From: Paeniglutamicibacter psychrophenolicus
Lineage (GTDB): Bacteria; Actinomycetota; Actinomycetes; Actinomycetales; Micrococcaceae
Direction: 5' to 3'
Length of the DNA: 64,000 nucleotides
Assembly: GCF_017876575.1 (NCBI RefSeq)
Contig: NZ_JAGIOE010000001.1
Span: 558,001-622,000 of the forward strand
Below are positions 27,663 through 36,195 of the stretch, piece after piece. The first letter of the stretch is position 1. Each line of letters opens with the position of its first letter. Position numbers and translations under genes: made by a program. The notes under the pieces were generated by a model. That model had not been told where the DNA came from, made no database searches, and worked only from the letters and a program-made list of their open reading frames with translations.

Positions 27663-27683
27663 ATGACGGTGTTTTCACAGTGA
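27663..27683 (+). other. Six-residue upstream ORF overlapping the pknB start
   Basis: ATG-ACG-GTG-TTT-TCA-CAG-TGA. Its stop codon overlaps the pknB GTG as GTGA, the same junction used between the other genes of this operon. Confidence 0.4.
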
Positions 27684-29608
27684 CCGAGGAACGGATTCTC
27701 AACGGCCGCTATGTCGTGAAGGAGCTCATTGGGCGCGGCGGCATGGCCGACGTGCACCTGGGTATCGACCAGGTGCTGGGGCGCAAGGTCGCCATCAAGC
27801 TCCTGCGTGCCGAAATGGCGCGCGACCCCATGGTGCAGGCCCGCTTCCGGCGCGAGGCCAAGGCGGTGGCCGGGCTGAACCACCCCAACATCGTGTCGGT
27901 CTTCGACACCGGCGAAGAGGAACAGGTGGTTTCCGGTTCCACCGTGGAACTGCCCTTCATCGTGATGGAGTACGTCCGCGGGCGCACCCTGCGCGACCTC
28001 GTCAAGGCCGGGGAAATGACCAGCGACCTGGCCGTCAAGTACGTGCTGGGGGTGCTGGAGGCCTTGGAGCACTCCCATTCCATGGGCATCGTGCACCGCG
28101 ACATCAAGCCGGCCAACATCATGGTCACCGAACGCGGCAACCTCAAGGTCATGGACTTCGGCATTGCCCGCGCCCTGGCCGATTCCGCCAGCACCATGAC
28201 CCAGACGCAGACAGTCGTGGGCACCGCCCAGTACCTTTCCCCGGAGCAGGCCCGCGGCGAGGCCGTGGACGCCCGCACCGACCTGTATTCCACCGGCTGC
28301 CTGCTCTACGAGCTGTTCACCGGCCGGCCTCCCTTCACGGGGGATTCGCCGGTCTCGGTCGCCTACCAGCATGTGGGCGAGCACGCGCCGGCACCGAGCA
28401 CGCTGGTGCCGGCGCTGGATCCGATCTTCGACGACGTGGTGCTCAAGGCCCTGGCCAAGGACCGCGAGGACCGCTACGACGATGCCGCGGCGTTTGCCAC
28501 GGCCTTGTCCAATGCCCGCGGGGGGATTGCCCTGGCCCCGGAGGAACTCACCGCGCCGATGCCGCAGTCCCAGGCCCAGGCCGCGGAGCAGGCAACGGTT
28601 GCCGCGCTGGCTGCCCCCGGGTTTCCCTCGCCGGAGTCCCCGCCCACGGGCACCCTGGCGCCGCTGAACCACACCGGATACCTCGAACCGGTGCCCGGGG
28701 ACGGGCCCTGGGACGCTCCTCCGATGTGGGAACAGAACCTGCAGCGCGAGCGCGACGAACACCGGGCGAAATCCCGGCGCACCTGGACCATCGCGATTTC
28801 GCTGGTTCTGGCCCTCGCCCTGGTGGTTTCCGGTCTCTTCTTCTACAACTGGATGCGCGCGGAGGCGGAACGCAACGCCCCCGTCGCCATCCCCAACCTC
28901 GTCGAAATGACGCAGGCCAAGGCCGAGACAGCACTGTCCGGGCTGCAGCTGGTGTCCAAGGTCGAGACGGTTTTCGACGATGACGTCAAGAGCGGGCTCG
29001 TCGTGGAAACCGACCCCGTCGCCACCAGGGAGGTCCGCAAGGGCTCCACGGTGCGCCTGATGGTTTCCAAGGGGCCCGAGTCCCGGGTCCTGCCCGCGGG
29101 CCTCGCCGGCCAGTCCGAGGCCGGGGCCCGCCAGGCCCTGCAGGACCTGGGCTTCGAGATCGGTTCGGTCTCCCGGGTCAATGATCCCTCGATCCCCACC
29201 GACTGGCTGGTGAACACCGAGCCGAAGCTGGGCAAGACCGTCAAGGTCGGCAGCACGATCGATCTGGTCCTTTCCACCGGGCTGGTGGAGGTTCCGCGGC
29301 TCATCGACATGACGGTTCCCGAGGCCACCGAGGCACTCGAGGATCCGAAGGTCGGCCTGCGCATCGAGGTCATCGAGGAGGAGAACCCTCTTGTGAAACC
29401 CGGAACGATCATCGCGCAGAAGTCCGCCACGGGTGATGTCACCACCTCCCCGCAGGGCGGCACCATCACCGTCACGGTTGCCGTGAAGCCCAAGGAACCC
29501 GAACCGACGGACACCTCATCCGAGGCTCCCCAGACCTCGGAGCAACCACCGGAAACCACGCCCACGCCAAGCGGCCAGGCCACGCCAAGCCCCACCCCGA
29601 CCCCGTAG
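27680..29608 (+). CDS. pknB: Ser/Thr protein kinase PknB with PASTA repeats
   Basis: 642 residues. Kinase domain: GRGGMADVH glycine loop, VAIKLL, HRDIKPANIM, MDFGIAR, and the T-rich SASTMTQTQTVVGTAQ activation loop typical of PknB. One membrane span (IAISLVLALALVVSGLFFY, about 372-390) separates it from three extracellular PASTA repeats, which bind muropeptides. The C-terminal tail is Pro/Thr-rich. GTG 27680 lacks a ribosome site; a seven-codon upstream frame (27663-27683) ends across it as GTGA, suggesting coupled initiation. Last gene of the operon. Confidence 0.93.
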   Translation: MTEERILNGRYVVKELIGRGGMADVHLGIDQVLGRKVAIKLLRAEMARDPMVQARFRREAKAVAGLNHPNIVSVFDTGEEEQVVSGSTVELPFIVMEYVRGRTLRDLVKAGEMTSDLAVKYVLGVLEALEHSHSMGIVHRDIKPANIMVTERGNLKVMDFGIARALADSASTMTQTQTVVGTAQYLSPEQARGEAVDARTDLYSTGCLLYELFTGRPPFTGDSPVSVAYQHVGEHAPAPSTLVPALDPIFDDVVLKALAKDREDRYDDAAAFATALSNARGGIALAPEELTAPMPQSQAQAAEQATVAALAAPGFPSPESPPTGTLAPLNHTGYLEPVPGDGPWDAPPMWEQNLQRERDEHRAKSRRTWTIAISLVLALALVVSGLFFYNWMRAEAERNAPVAIPNLVEMTQAKAETALSGLQLVSKVETVFDDDVKSGLVVETDPVATREVRKGSTVRLMVSKGPESRVLPAGLAGQSEAGARQALQDLGFEIGSVSRVNDPSIPTDWLVNTEPKLGKTVKVGSTIDLVLSTGLVEVPRLIDMTVPEATEALEDPKVGLRIEVIEEENPLVKPGTIIAQKSATGDVTTSPQGGTITVTVAVKPKEPEPTDTSSEAPQTSEQPPETTPTPSGQATPSPTPTP

Positions 29609-29638
29609 CGGGGGCGGGACGCGAAGCCAGGTTCCAGC

Positions 29639-29690
29639 AAGAAGGGTCCCTGCCCGTGAATGAACTTCACGGGCAGGGACCCTTCTTCTT
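29639..29690. terminator. Bidirectional terminator between pknB and pabA
   Basis: A 22 bp perfect stem starting AAGAAGGGTCCCTGCCCGTG with a four-base loop, A-rich on the left and T-rich on the right. Convergent genes end on both sides. Confidence 0.92.
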
Positions 29691-29708
29691 GTGGCTGTGG
29701 ATCCCGGC

Positions 29709-30359
29709 TCAGGCCCCGGCATCCCGGATCAACGGGCTGAGCGTTGCCGCATGCGCTGCCGCTCCGGCCAGGCCCAGGGATTCGAGCCAGTTGCCCAGCA
29801 TCTGGTAGCCGCCCTCGGTGAGCACCGACTCGGGGTGGAACTGCACACCCCACAGGGGCGCGTCGCGGTGGGCCAGGCCCATGATGACGCCGTTCTCGGT
29901 CTCCGCGGTGATCTCCAGGATCTCGGGGATGCTCGATCGCACGGCGGCCAGCGAGTGGTACCGGGTGGCGGTGAAGGGGCTGGGGATGTGCGCGAAGACC
30001 GGGTGCCCGTGGTGGAAGACCGGGGAGGTCTTGCCGTGCATCAGCTCCTCGGCATGCGTGACAACCCCGCCGTAGGCCTCGGCGAGGGCCTGGTGGCCCA
30101 GGCAGACCCCGAGCATCGGCTTCCGCTGCTGCCCGCACCACTTGATCACCTCGATGCAGACACCTGCCTCGGCCGGGGTGCCGGGCCCGGGGGACACCAG
30201 GACGCCGTCGCGGGCCTGCGCCAGTTCAATGACCTCGGCCAGGGACAGGTCGTCGTTGCGGATCACCGTGGTCTCGGCGCCCAGCTCCTGCAGGTACCCC
30301 ACCAGGGTGTAGACAAAGCTGTCGTAGTTGTCGATCACCAGGATCTTCGGGGCGTTCAC
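29709..30359 (-). CDS. pabA: Aminodeoxychorismate/anthranilate synthase glutamine amidotransferase subunit
   Basis: 216 residues, class I glutamine amidotransferase. LVSPGPGTP, catalytic Cys in GVCLGHQALAE, and the His-Glu pair in GVQFHPESVLT are all present. It supplies ammonia to a PabB or TrpE partner for p-aminobenzoate (folate) or anthranilate (tryptophan) synthesis; the partner is not in the window. The GTG at 30359 overlaps the stop of the upstream small membrane protein. In mycobacteria the equivalent is annotated trpG next to pknB. Confidence 0.92.
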   Translation of the reverse strand: MNAPKILVIDNYDSFVYTLVGYLQELGAETTVIRNDDLSLAEVIELAQARDGVLVSPGPGTPAEAGVCIEVIKWCGQQRKPMLGVCLGHQALAEAYGGVVTHAEELMHGKTSPVFHHGHPVFAHIPSPFTATRYHSLAAVRSSIPEILEITAETENGVIMGLAHRDAPLWGVQFHPESVLTEGGYQMLGNWLESLGLAGAAAHAATLSPLIRDAGA

Positions 30360-30523
30360 AGCAGCATCAGGCCAATCGTTGATTCGGTCCAGGGGCTGTA
30401 CTGGCTCAGCCACGGGAAGACATAGTTCATCAGCAATAGTACGACGCCGGCGACCAGCGCCAGTGCCACGATGATGCGGAACCACAGGGGACCGGGCAGG
30501 GTCCTGAAAATCCATGCGTACAT
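30356..30523 (-). CDS. Small membrane protein between sortase and pabA
   Basis: 55 residues, MYAWIFRTLPGPLWFRIIVA at the start. One long hydrophobic helix (IIVALALVAGVVLLLMNYVF, about residues 17-36) and an extracytoplasmic Ser/Trp-rich tail. Similar small proteins at this place are common in actinobacteria. It overlaps pabA by four bases and follows the sortase by 11 bp. No function known; an accessory role for the sortase is a guess. Confidence 0.75.
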   Translation of the reverse strand: MYAWIFRTLPGPLWFRIIVALALVAGVVLLLMNYVFPWLSQYSPWTESTIGLMLL

Positions 30524-30534
30524 GTTTCGGTGTC

Positions 30535-31287
30535 CTACTTTTCCATCGTCTTTGTCACCAGGTCGGCGATTTCCGCCGGGGGACCTGCGTCGGCCGGACG
30601 CCAGGATTCCAGCTCCGCGTACGCGATGATGCGCATGCGGGTGGTGAAGGGCGGGTGGCAGCTGGTCATCGTCAGCATCGAGGTCGTGGGCTTGGCACCC
30701 GGTTCGTGTGGCACCGGCAGCAGCACCTCGCCCTGCGAGGGGTGCACGATCTCGGTGTCGCGCCATTCATAGGTGTAGAAGCCCTTGCGGGTCTGCAGGT
30801 AGATCTTGTCCCCGGCCTGGAACTTGTCGATGTTCCAGAACACCTGGCCGTGGGTCTGGCGGTGGGCGGCAACGGCGAAGTTCCCGAGCCCGCCGGGCTC
30901 CTGGGTCTCGGGGTAGTGGCCGATGCCGACGTTGTTGAGCACGTCCATGCCCACGCCGTTGGTGACAGGGTGCGCGAAGTTGCTGCCGAAGCGCGGGATG
31001 TAGAAGACACCGAAGGTTTCCCCGTCGGGGATCGCGGTGATGGGGGCTGGGCCGAAATCCTTTTCCGGAGCGCCGGTTCCGTCCCCCGGACCCACCTCGA
31101 GGCCCTGGACGAATTCCGAGGTGACTTGCGTCTGCGCACGATCCGCGTCGATGTTGGTCCAGCACAATTCCCAGCCCACAAAGAGCAGCAGGATGATGCC
31201 AAGGGTGATGAGGATTTCACCGAACCCGCCCAGCAGGCGCTGGCCCACCGTGGGCCTGGTCCGCGCCCGCACTGCGGATCGAGTCAT
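30535..31287 (-). CDS. srtE: Class E sortase
   Basis: 250 residues. N-terminal anchor (ILITLGIILLLFVGWELCW, about 25-43) then the sortase barrel. The active-site triad is His in AVAAHRQTHG, Cys in LTMTSCHP and Arg in FTTRMRI; the Thr-x-Thr-x-Cys pattern is changed to TMTSC. Class E enzymes anchor LAxTG-tailed proteins to peptidoglycan in high-GC actinobacteria. GGGAAG precedes ATG 31287; a GTG at 31308 would put the ribosome site inside the gene. Confidence 0.92.
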   Translation of the reverse strand: MTRSAVRARTRPTVGQRLLGGFGEILITLGIILLLFVGWELCWTNIDADRAQTQVTSEFVQGLEVGPGDGTGAPEKDFGPAPITAIPDGETFGVFYIPRFGSNFAHPVTNGVGMDVLNNVGIGHYPETQEPGGLGNFAVAAHRQTHGQVFWNIDKFQAGDKIYLQTRKGFYTYEWRDTEIVHPSQGEVLLPVPHEPGAKPTTSMLTMTSCHPPFTTRMRIIAYAELESWRPADAGPPAEIADLVTKTMEK

Positions 31288-31470
31288 GCGAACTTCCCTC
31301 ACTGCCACCTGGGACGCCGCGAAACCCGGCGGCGTCCAGTTTGAGCGGATAGTATTGGATCAAAGCGTGACGTTGGGAAGCAGTTCCCCAACGGCGCACA
31401 CTTACCTAGCCTACCGTTTGGACACGTGCTCGTTGGATCGTGTCGGCGGCAGAAGACCCAAGGAGCAGCA

Positions 31471-31722
31471 GTGCCTGAATCCAAGACTCGTCGGAAGAAC
31501 CGCAAGCCACAGGGCGGCAGCAACACGGCGGCCTACGACAAGCCGATGCCCAAGTGGTACAAGCCGGTCATGTTCGGGCTGATGATCCTGGGACTCATCT
31601 GGATCATGGTCTACTACGTTGCCCAGACCGCGTTCCCGATCCCCGGCATCGGCGGTTGGAACATCGTGATCGGCTTCGGCATTGCCATGGTTGGTTTCTT
31701 CATGACCACGGGGTGGCGCTAG
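31471..31722 (+). CDS. crgA: Cell division protein CrgA
   Basis: 83 residues. Basic N-terminus (PESKTRRKNRKPQGG), then two spans (VMFGLMILGLIWIMVYYVA and NIVIGFGIAMVGFFMT) joined by the short periplasmic AQTAFPIPGIGGW, ending TTGWR. CrgA recruits FtsI and PBPs to the septum and is a standard marker of this chromosomal region. GTG at 31471 follows AAGGAG. Divergent from the sortase operon. Confidence 0.95.
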   Translation: MPESKTRRKNRKPQGGSNTAAYDKPMPKWYKPVMFGLMILGLIWIMVYYVAQTAFPIPGIGGWNIVIGFGIAMVGFFMTTGWR

Positions 31723-31955
31723 CACCCGGCCCTCGGGCCCGAGATGCAGCCCGCCAACCCGGCCACCGGTCGGCTCCCGAAGTCACCGACGGCCTGCACG
31801 CCGCAGGCCATGCCGTAGGCGACCGCGATACCTGAACCGGGTTCCCGCCCAGGGGAACACCCGCTGCTCCCGCAGGAATTTCGTTCCAAGGCCCGGCAGT
31901 TCCCCCTCCGCGTGCACCGTTCACGCCAACTTCCAGAAAGGCACGCCAAACACCC

Positions 31956-32462
31956 ATGGTTCGCCCCGATATTGCCGGAACCCCCTCGGCCACCACCTCC
32001 TCCAAGCTCTCCCCGAAGCGCCTGTACGGCTTCCTGGCCGCCGCTGAAATGGTCACCTGGGCGTTGCTGATCATCGCCATGGTCATCAAGTACGGCGTGG
32101 GACCGGAAATCTTTGTCCGCATCTTCGGCATGTTCCACGGCGTGGTGTTCATTGCCTACGGCCTGGTGACCATCTTCGTCTGGGCCAATGAGCGCTGGAG
32201 TGCCGGACGTGGCATTCTTGGCCTGGCTTCCGCGGTGATTCCCTTCGCCACACTGCCTTTCGAGCGGGCGATGTTGCGTCGCGGGCTGCTCAGCGACACC
32301 TGGCGCCTGGCCCCGGGCGGGGACGCGCCGCGGGGCCCCATCGAGAAGGTCCAGGCCCTGGCCCTGCGCAGCCCCTGGCTGGCAGCGGTGGCGGGCGTTG
32401 TCCTGGTTGCCGCCATCACCGCGGTGCTGCTGTTCATCGGTCCTCCCGGCGGAGGAAACTAG
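31956..32462 (+). CDS. DUF3817 integral membrane protein
   Basis: 168 residues. The DUF3817 domain covers three spans (FLAAAEMVTWALLIIAMVI, FGMFHGVVFIAYGLVTIFVW and the following LGLASAVIPFATLPFE), and a fourth span sits near the C-terminus. The family occurs beside transporters and in cell-envelope loci; function unknown. GAAAGG lies upstream of the ATG. The 233 bp between crgA and this gene shows nothing else. Confidence 0.87.
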   Translation: MVRPDIAGTPSATTSSKLSPKRLYGFLAAAEMVTWALLIIAMVIKYGVGPEIFVRIFGMFHGVVFIAYGLVTIFVWANERWSAGRGILGLASAVIPFATLPFERAMLRRGLLSDTWRLAPGGDAPRGPIEKVQALALRSPWLAAVAGVVLVAAITAVLLFIGPPGGGN

Positions 32463-32492
32463 CACGACATCGATGGTGCGCCGGGTACCCGC

Positions 32493-33035
32493 TCAGGCAG
32501 TTTCCGGCGCCGGGACCTTGGACCGGACGTAGACTTCCTTGCGCACCGTCGCCACGATCCCGCCCGACGCGTCAAGGATGTCGACGGAGAACCACGTTGT
32601 TGCCTTTCCGTCCCGGGCCACTTCTTCCCTGAGCTGCTCCAGCTGCGCCAGGTCGAGCTGAAAGCGGCAGGTCAACGTCCCGCTTCCGGGCTTGCGGAAA
32701 TCGATCTCGCCGCTCTTGTCCCACACGATGTGCCCGGGTCCGATGTTGTGCAGGACCATCATCATCCAAAACGGATCGGTCATCGCGAACAGCGAACCTC
32801 CGAAGTGGGTCCCGACGTAGTTCATGTTCCAGGGGCGTTGGCGCAAGAGCACCGTGGCACTGCGCCAGTCGGCGGAAATGTTCTTGACCTTGATGCCCGC
32901 ACCCCAGAACGGTGGCCAGAGGGACATCCCGTGCCGCACCACCGTGGGGTTTCCCGCGATCCTTGGCATGGCCGTTCGCGCCCGGTTGAGGATCGAGGCC
33001 GCGGACCTGGGCCTGGCGGTGTTCCGATTGTCCAT
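32493..33035 (-). CDS. DUF4442 hotdog-fold protein, thioesterase-like
   Basis: 180 residues. NYVGTHFGGSLFAMTDPFWMM is the hotdog helix region expected in the family, and the strands TLTCRFQLDL and TTWFSVDILDASG follow. DUF4442 proteins are related to acyl-CoA thioesterases; substrate unknown. Cytoplasmic. The start at 33035 is chosen because longer upstream extensions lack similarity to a fold. Transcribed leftward, converging with the DUF3817 gene. Confidence 0.85.
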   Translation of the reverse strand: MDNRNTARPRSAASILNRARTAMPRIAGNPTVVRHGMSLWPPFWGAGIKVKNISADWRSATVLLRQRPWNMNYVGTHFGGSLFAMTDPFWMMMVLHNIGPGHIVWDKSGEIDFRKPGSGTLTCRFQLDLAQLEQLREEVARDGKATTWFSVDILDASGGIVATVRKEVYVRSKVPAPETA

Positions 33036-33088
33036 GGCCCCAGCGTAGCCGCGGTGTTTACCCGGCAGTGGCTTCTGTCCCCGGGGCG

Positions 33089-33997
33089 TTACCGCTCCCG
33101 GTCCAGCCCGGCGTTCCCTGACGCCTCCAGGACCAGCGCCGTGAGCAGGTCCAGGGCCTGGGAGGGGACCTTCCAACGTTGCCAATACAGCCGCACCTCG
33201 CTGGTCCACGACTCGTTGAGGCTTACCAGCGACCCGTCGGCGGGTTCCTGGATCTCGGGAATCATGCCCCAACCCAGCCCGGCCGCCACGGAGGCAACAT
33301 AGACGCGGGAATCCGGGACAAAGTGCTCCACCGGCGCCACCGGGCGGGTGCCGCCAATGATTTTTCGGCGAAGCCCTCGTTGCAGGCCGTCGGTGCGGTC
33401 GAAGCTCACCATGGGTGCGGCCGCAAGTTCGGCGCGGGGGTCGGTCCCCGGCAGCCAGCGGTCCCGGAATTCGGGGGTGGCCATCGCCCGGTAGCGCATT
33501 GCTCCCAGGTGCACCGAGGAGCATCCCTGGACCGGGGTGCTTTTGGTGGTCACCACGCCCATGACCTGTCCCGAACGAAGCAGCTCCGTGGAGTGCGCCT
33601 CGTCGTGGCGCAGGATCTCGCAGGTCATCAGTTCCTGGTCCGCCAAGCCCCGGAGCACCGGGACGAACCAGCTGGCCAGGGAATCGGCGTTCACCGCAAT
33701 GCTGAGTTCGGTGCGGCGGGGAGCATGGCCTGCGGCGGATTCCAGCCCGAGCGCCCGGTGCGCCTCGGTGGAAAGCATGTGGATCTCGCGCGCCAACCGG
33801 AGCAGGACGTCCCCGCTGCCGGTGGTGCCAATCGGTCGCGAGCGAATGAAAAGGACGCTGCCGGCCTGCTTTTCCAGGGCCTTGAGCCGCTGGCTCACCG
33901 CAGAGGCCGTGATGTTCAGTTCCCTTGCCGCCCGTTCCAGCGTTCCGGCTTCGACGACGGCCTTGAAGGTCTGCAGTTGTTCCGCGGGGAAGTCCAT
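33089..33997 (-). CDS. lysG: LysR-family regulator of the ArgP/LysG type
   Basis: 302 residues. N-terminal winged helix: LQTFKAVVEAGTLERAARELNITASAVSQRLKALEKQAG, seen as two pieces, is diagnostic of ArgP/IciA/LysG. The effector domain follows. The family activates lysE when Lys or Arg accumulates, and it is divergent here from a LysE exporter, so the gene assignment rests mainly on context. It probably binds the palindromes in the 72 bp spacer and so also controls itself. The start has no ribosome site and may be leaderless (TAGGAT eight bases upstream). Confidence 0.88.
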   Translation of the reverse strand: MDFPAEQLQTFKAVVEAGTLERAARELNITASAVSQRLKALEKQAGSVLFIRSRPIGTTGSGDVLLRLAREIHMLSTEAHRALGLESAAGHAPRRTELSIAVNADSLASWFVPVLRGLADQELMTCEILRHDEAHSTELLRSGQVMGVVTTKSTPVQGCSSVHLGAMRYRAMATPEFRDRWLPGTDPRAELAAAPMVSFDRTDGLQRGLRRKIIGGTRPVAPVEHFVPDSRVYVASVAAGLGWGMIPEIQEPADGSLVSLNESWTSEVRLYWQRWKVPSQALDLLTALVLEASGNAGLDRER

Positions 33998-33999
33998 AG

Positions 34000-34032
34000 T
34001 TAGAAATCCTAATGGACGCTAAGAATCTTTAG
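34000..34032. promoter_or_regulatory. Paired palindromic operators for the LysG-like regulator
   Basis: TTAGAAATCCTAA (34000-34012, TTAG-N5-CTAA) and CTAAGAATCTTTAG (34019-34032, CTAA-N6-TTAG). Their centres are about 20 bp apart, two helical turns. They lie between the divergent regulator and exporter genes, and the first overlaps the predicted regulator -10. Confidence 0.6.
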
Positions 34033-34033
34033 C

Positions 34034-34063
34034 TCGACACGTCTTTGGCATGACGCCTAGGCT
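34034..34063 (+). promoter_or_regulatory. lysE promoter
   Basis: TCGACA at 34034-34039, an 18 bp spacer and TAGGCT at 34058-34063. The GTG start codon at 34070 comes six bases later, so the transcript would be leaderless. The site is immediately downstream of the operators, as expected for LysR activation. Confidence 0.55.
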
Positions 34064-34069
34064 CGGTTG

Positions 34070-34687
34070 GTGACCTTCTTCCCCTTTATATCCGGCCTGG
34101 CCACGGGCCTGTCCTTGATTGTTGCCATTGGTGCACAGAACGCTTTCGTCTTGCGCCAGGGCATCCGGCGCGAACATGTTGGGACGACGGTGTTGATTTG
34201 CCTGGTCTCCGATGCGCTGCTGATTTTCGCTGGAATTGCCGGGCTTGGCGCCCTGCTGGCGGTGGCCCCGTGGTTCATTTCCGTCGCCCGGATCGGCGGG
34301 GCAGCCTTCCTGCTTGCCTATGCCTTCTTTGCGGCTCGCAGGGCCTTCAGCCCATTGGGGATGGAAGCCAGTGTCGTCCTGACACCGACCCCGCGCCGCA
34401 CGGTCGCCCTCACGGCCCTTGCCCTGACGTGGCTCAATCCCCACGTGTACCTGGATACCGTGATCCTTCTCGGTTCCATCGCCTCGGCCCAGGGCGGCAC
34501 CGGGCGCTGGGTCTTCGGCGCCGGCGCGGCATTGGCCAGCGTGCTGTGGTTCGCCGGGCTGGGTTTCGGTGCGCGCTACCTGCGGGGGTTCTTCGCCAAC
34601 CCGAGGTCCTGGCGGGTTCTTGATGGGGTCATTGCCACCCTGATGACAGTGCTGGCCGTGTCGCTGTTGCTGCCGCTTCTGGGCTGA
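34070..34687 (+). CDS. lysE: LysE-family basic amino-acid exporter
   Basis: 205 residues, six spans. The LysE motif SLIVAIGAQNAFVLRQG stands near the start, then loop AFFAARRAF, and the family-typical LTWLNPHVYLDTVILLGS. It exports Lys/Arg (or related amino acids) driven by proton motive force. The GTG at 34070 is preferred to TTG 34067 because it fits the predicted transcription start; no ribosome site is present. Divergent from its regulator. Confidence 0.9.
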   Translation: MTFFPFISGLATGLSLIVAIGAQNAFVLRQGIRREHVGTTVLICLVSDALLIFAGIAGLGALLAVAPWFISVARIGGAAFLLAYAFFAARRAFSPLGMEASVVLTPTPRRTVALTALALTWLNPHVYLDTVILLGSIASAQGGTGRWVFGAGAALASVLWFAGLGFGARYLRGFFANPRSWRVLDGVIATLMTVLAVSLLLPLLG

Positions 34688-34727
34688 TGGCCCAACGGGC
34701 TCCGCTTCCGAGGCACCCAGTGGCTCC

Positions 34728-35693
34728 TCAGCGCGCCGTGACGGTCTTTCGGTAGACCGTCCCGCTGCGGACCAGCTGGAATCCCAGCCGCTCGTAGAGC
34801 CCCAGGGCCCCCGTGGGGCTCTGGGCGTCCACCGACAGGTCCACCTTGGTGAATCCGTCCTCGAAGGCCGCAGCGACCACCGTGGAGAGCACCCATGCCG
34901 CATACCCGAGGCCCCTGGCGGCGCGGGCGGTGCCCACGCGGGAAATGTACAGCTCCCTGGCGACCCATTCGGCGCCCAGCACGTGGCTGAGGGCCCGTGC
35001 CGGCCGGTCCTCTCCGTGGCCTTCGAGCAGTACCCGGGAATAGTTGCCCCTGAACGAGCGCGCGTCTGTCATCGCCGCCCACTCATCCGCGCTCTTGGGG
35101 GCCGAGCCCCAGTGGTCGGCGAATGCCTCGTTGTCCAGGAGCCTGACGGCTTCGGCAATGCCGGGGGAGTATGGAACCAGCACGGTGTCCTCCGCGACGC
35201 TGGCCGGGTGGCGATGGGGCAGGAAATCACCCGGCGCCAGGGTCATGTCCTGGAAAAAGCGCGCCGGCTCATAGCCGCGTGCCACCGCCATCTCCCCGGC
35301 ACTGTGCCCCGGGGCGTTTCCCCACACGTCGATGGTGTAGTCGACACCGGGGTGTCGTTCGGCCATTTTTTCCCCGGCCCTGGCTTCAAGCACGTCCATG
35401 ACCAAGGTTCCATGGCCCCGGCGCCGGTATTCGGGGGAGATTCCGCCGCCAATGGATACCCGTCCGCGTCCGTCGCGCAGTTGCTCCCCGAGCCGAAGCT
35501 GTCCGAAACCCACCATGGTGTCGTTGTCCCACAAACCGAGGGTGTCGCGTGCCGGATCGACGCCCGGTTCATTGAGCTCCTCCAGGAGGTCTTCGGCTTC
35601 GTAGAATTCATCGGTGTCGTCGACTGCAGCCAGCCTGTTGGTCAGATCGGTCCACGCGCCTACGTGCTCAAGGTGGATCCAGTCCTGGTGCAT
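34728..35693 (-). CDS. Tandem GNAT N-acetyltransferase
   Basis: 321 residues with two GNAT halves. The first keeps the acetyl-CoA P-loop as PEYRRRGHGTLVMDVL (about residues 87-102); the second shows VGTARAARGLGYAAWVLS and SPTGALGLYERLGF at the C-terminus. Two fused halves recall mycothiol synthase (MshD), but the match to MshD is not close enough to name it. A strong AGGGGAG site precedes ATG 35693. Single gene. Its upstream DNA is the DnaA-box cluster. Confidence 0.8.
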   Translation of the reverse strand: MHQDWIHLEHVGAWTDLTNRLAAVDDTDEFYEAEDLLEELNEPGVDPARDTLGLWDNDTMVGFGQLRLGEQLRDGRGRVSIGGGISPEYRRRGHGTLVMDVLEARAGEKMAERHPGVDYTIDVWGNAPGHSAGEMAVARGYEPARFFQDMTLAPGDFLPHRHPASVAEDTVLVPYSPGIAEAVRLLDNEAFADHWGSAPKSADEWAAMTDARSFRGNYSRVLLEGHGEDRPARALSHVLGAEWVARELYISRVGTARAARGLGYAAWVLSTVVAAAFEDGFTKVDLSVDAQSPTGALGLYERLGFQLVRSGTVYRKTVTAR

Positions 35694-35915
35694 CGCGGCT
35701 CTCCCCTGGTGTTGTGGATTCGCGCGGCCGTGCCGGCACGGCCGCTGAAATACAGCTTTCCAGCTTTCCCCCATCCTGCACAGGTGGGCGCGGCCACGGA
35801 ATCGGGTGAAACTTAGGAACATGCTGTGCACGAAGGTTATCCACAGGTGGGGATAAGGCTGTGGGTTTCGCCTCGTTTGCGCCCAGATCACCGCGCTTGC
35901 GCGGCTTCGGCCATT

Positions 35916-35968
35916 GTGAATTACATGTGCGTAAGTTATTAACACTGTGGATAAGCAGTGTGGACAAC
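35916..35968. repeat. 53 bp direct repeat with two DnaA boxes, copy 1
   Basis: 45 of 53 positions match the copy at 36196-36248. It opens with GTGAATTACATG, has GTTATTAAC in the middle, then TGTGGATAA and TGTGGACAA. The 12-mer GTTATTAACACT is also found, inverted, in the dnaA-dnaN spacer around 50166. Confidence 0.85.
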
Positions 35969-36153
35969 GGGACCGAGCGGGACCGTAAACCCCTCCACTT
36001 CCGCGGAACCGCGCGGATTAGGTAATACTTTCGAAGAGTGGCCCCGGTCGGTGTTCGAACGAAGGGAAACGGCGCTGCACAGGTTGTGCACTAAGTTATC
36101 CACAGGTGTGGATGAAATTGTGCATATTCGTTGAAAACTGTCTGAAACCAGAG

Positions 36154-36189
36154 CGGACCGGCGTCAGCGCGGGCGCTGGAGCCGGTCCG
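36154..36189 (-). terminator. Hairpin, probable rhomboid terminator
   Basis: Outer arms CGGACCGGC and GCCGGTCCG, inner CAGCGC and GCGCTG. It lies about 85 bp beyond the rhomboid stop on the minus strand, between the DnaA-box repeats. No long T run. Confidence 0.5.
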
Positions 36190-36195
36190 TTGCGG

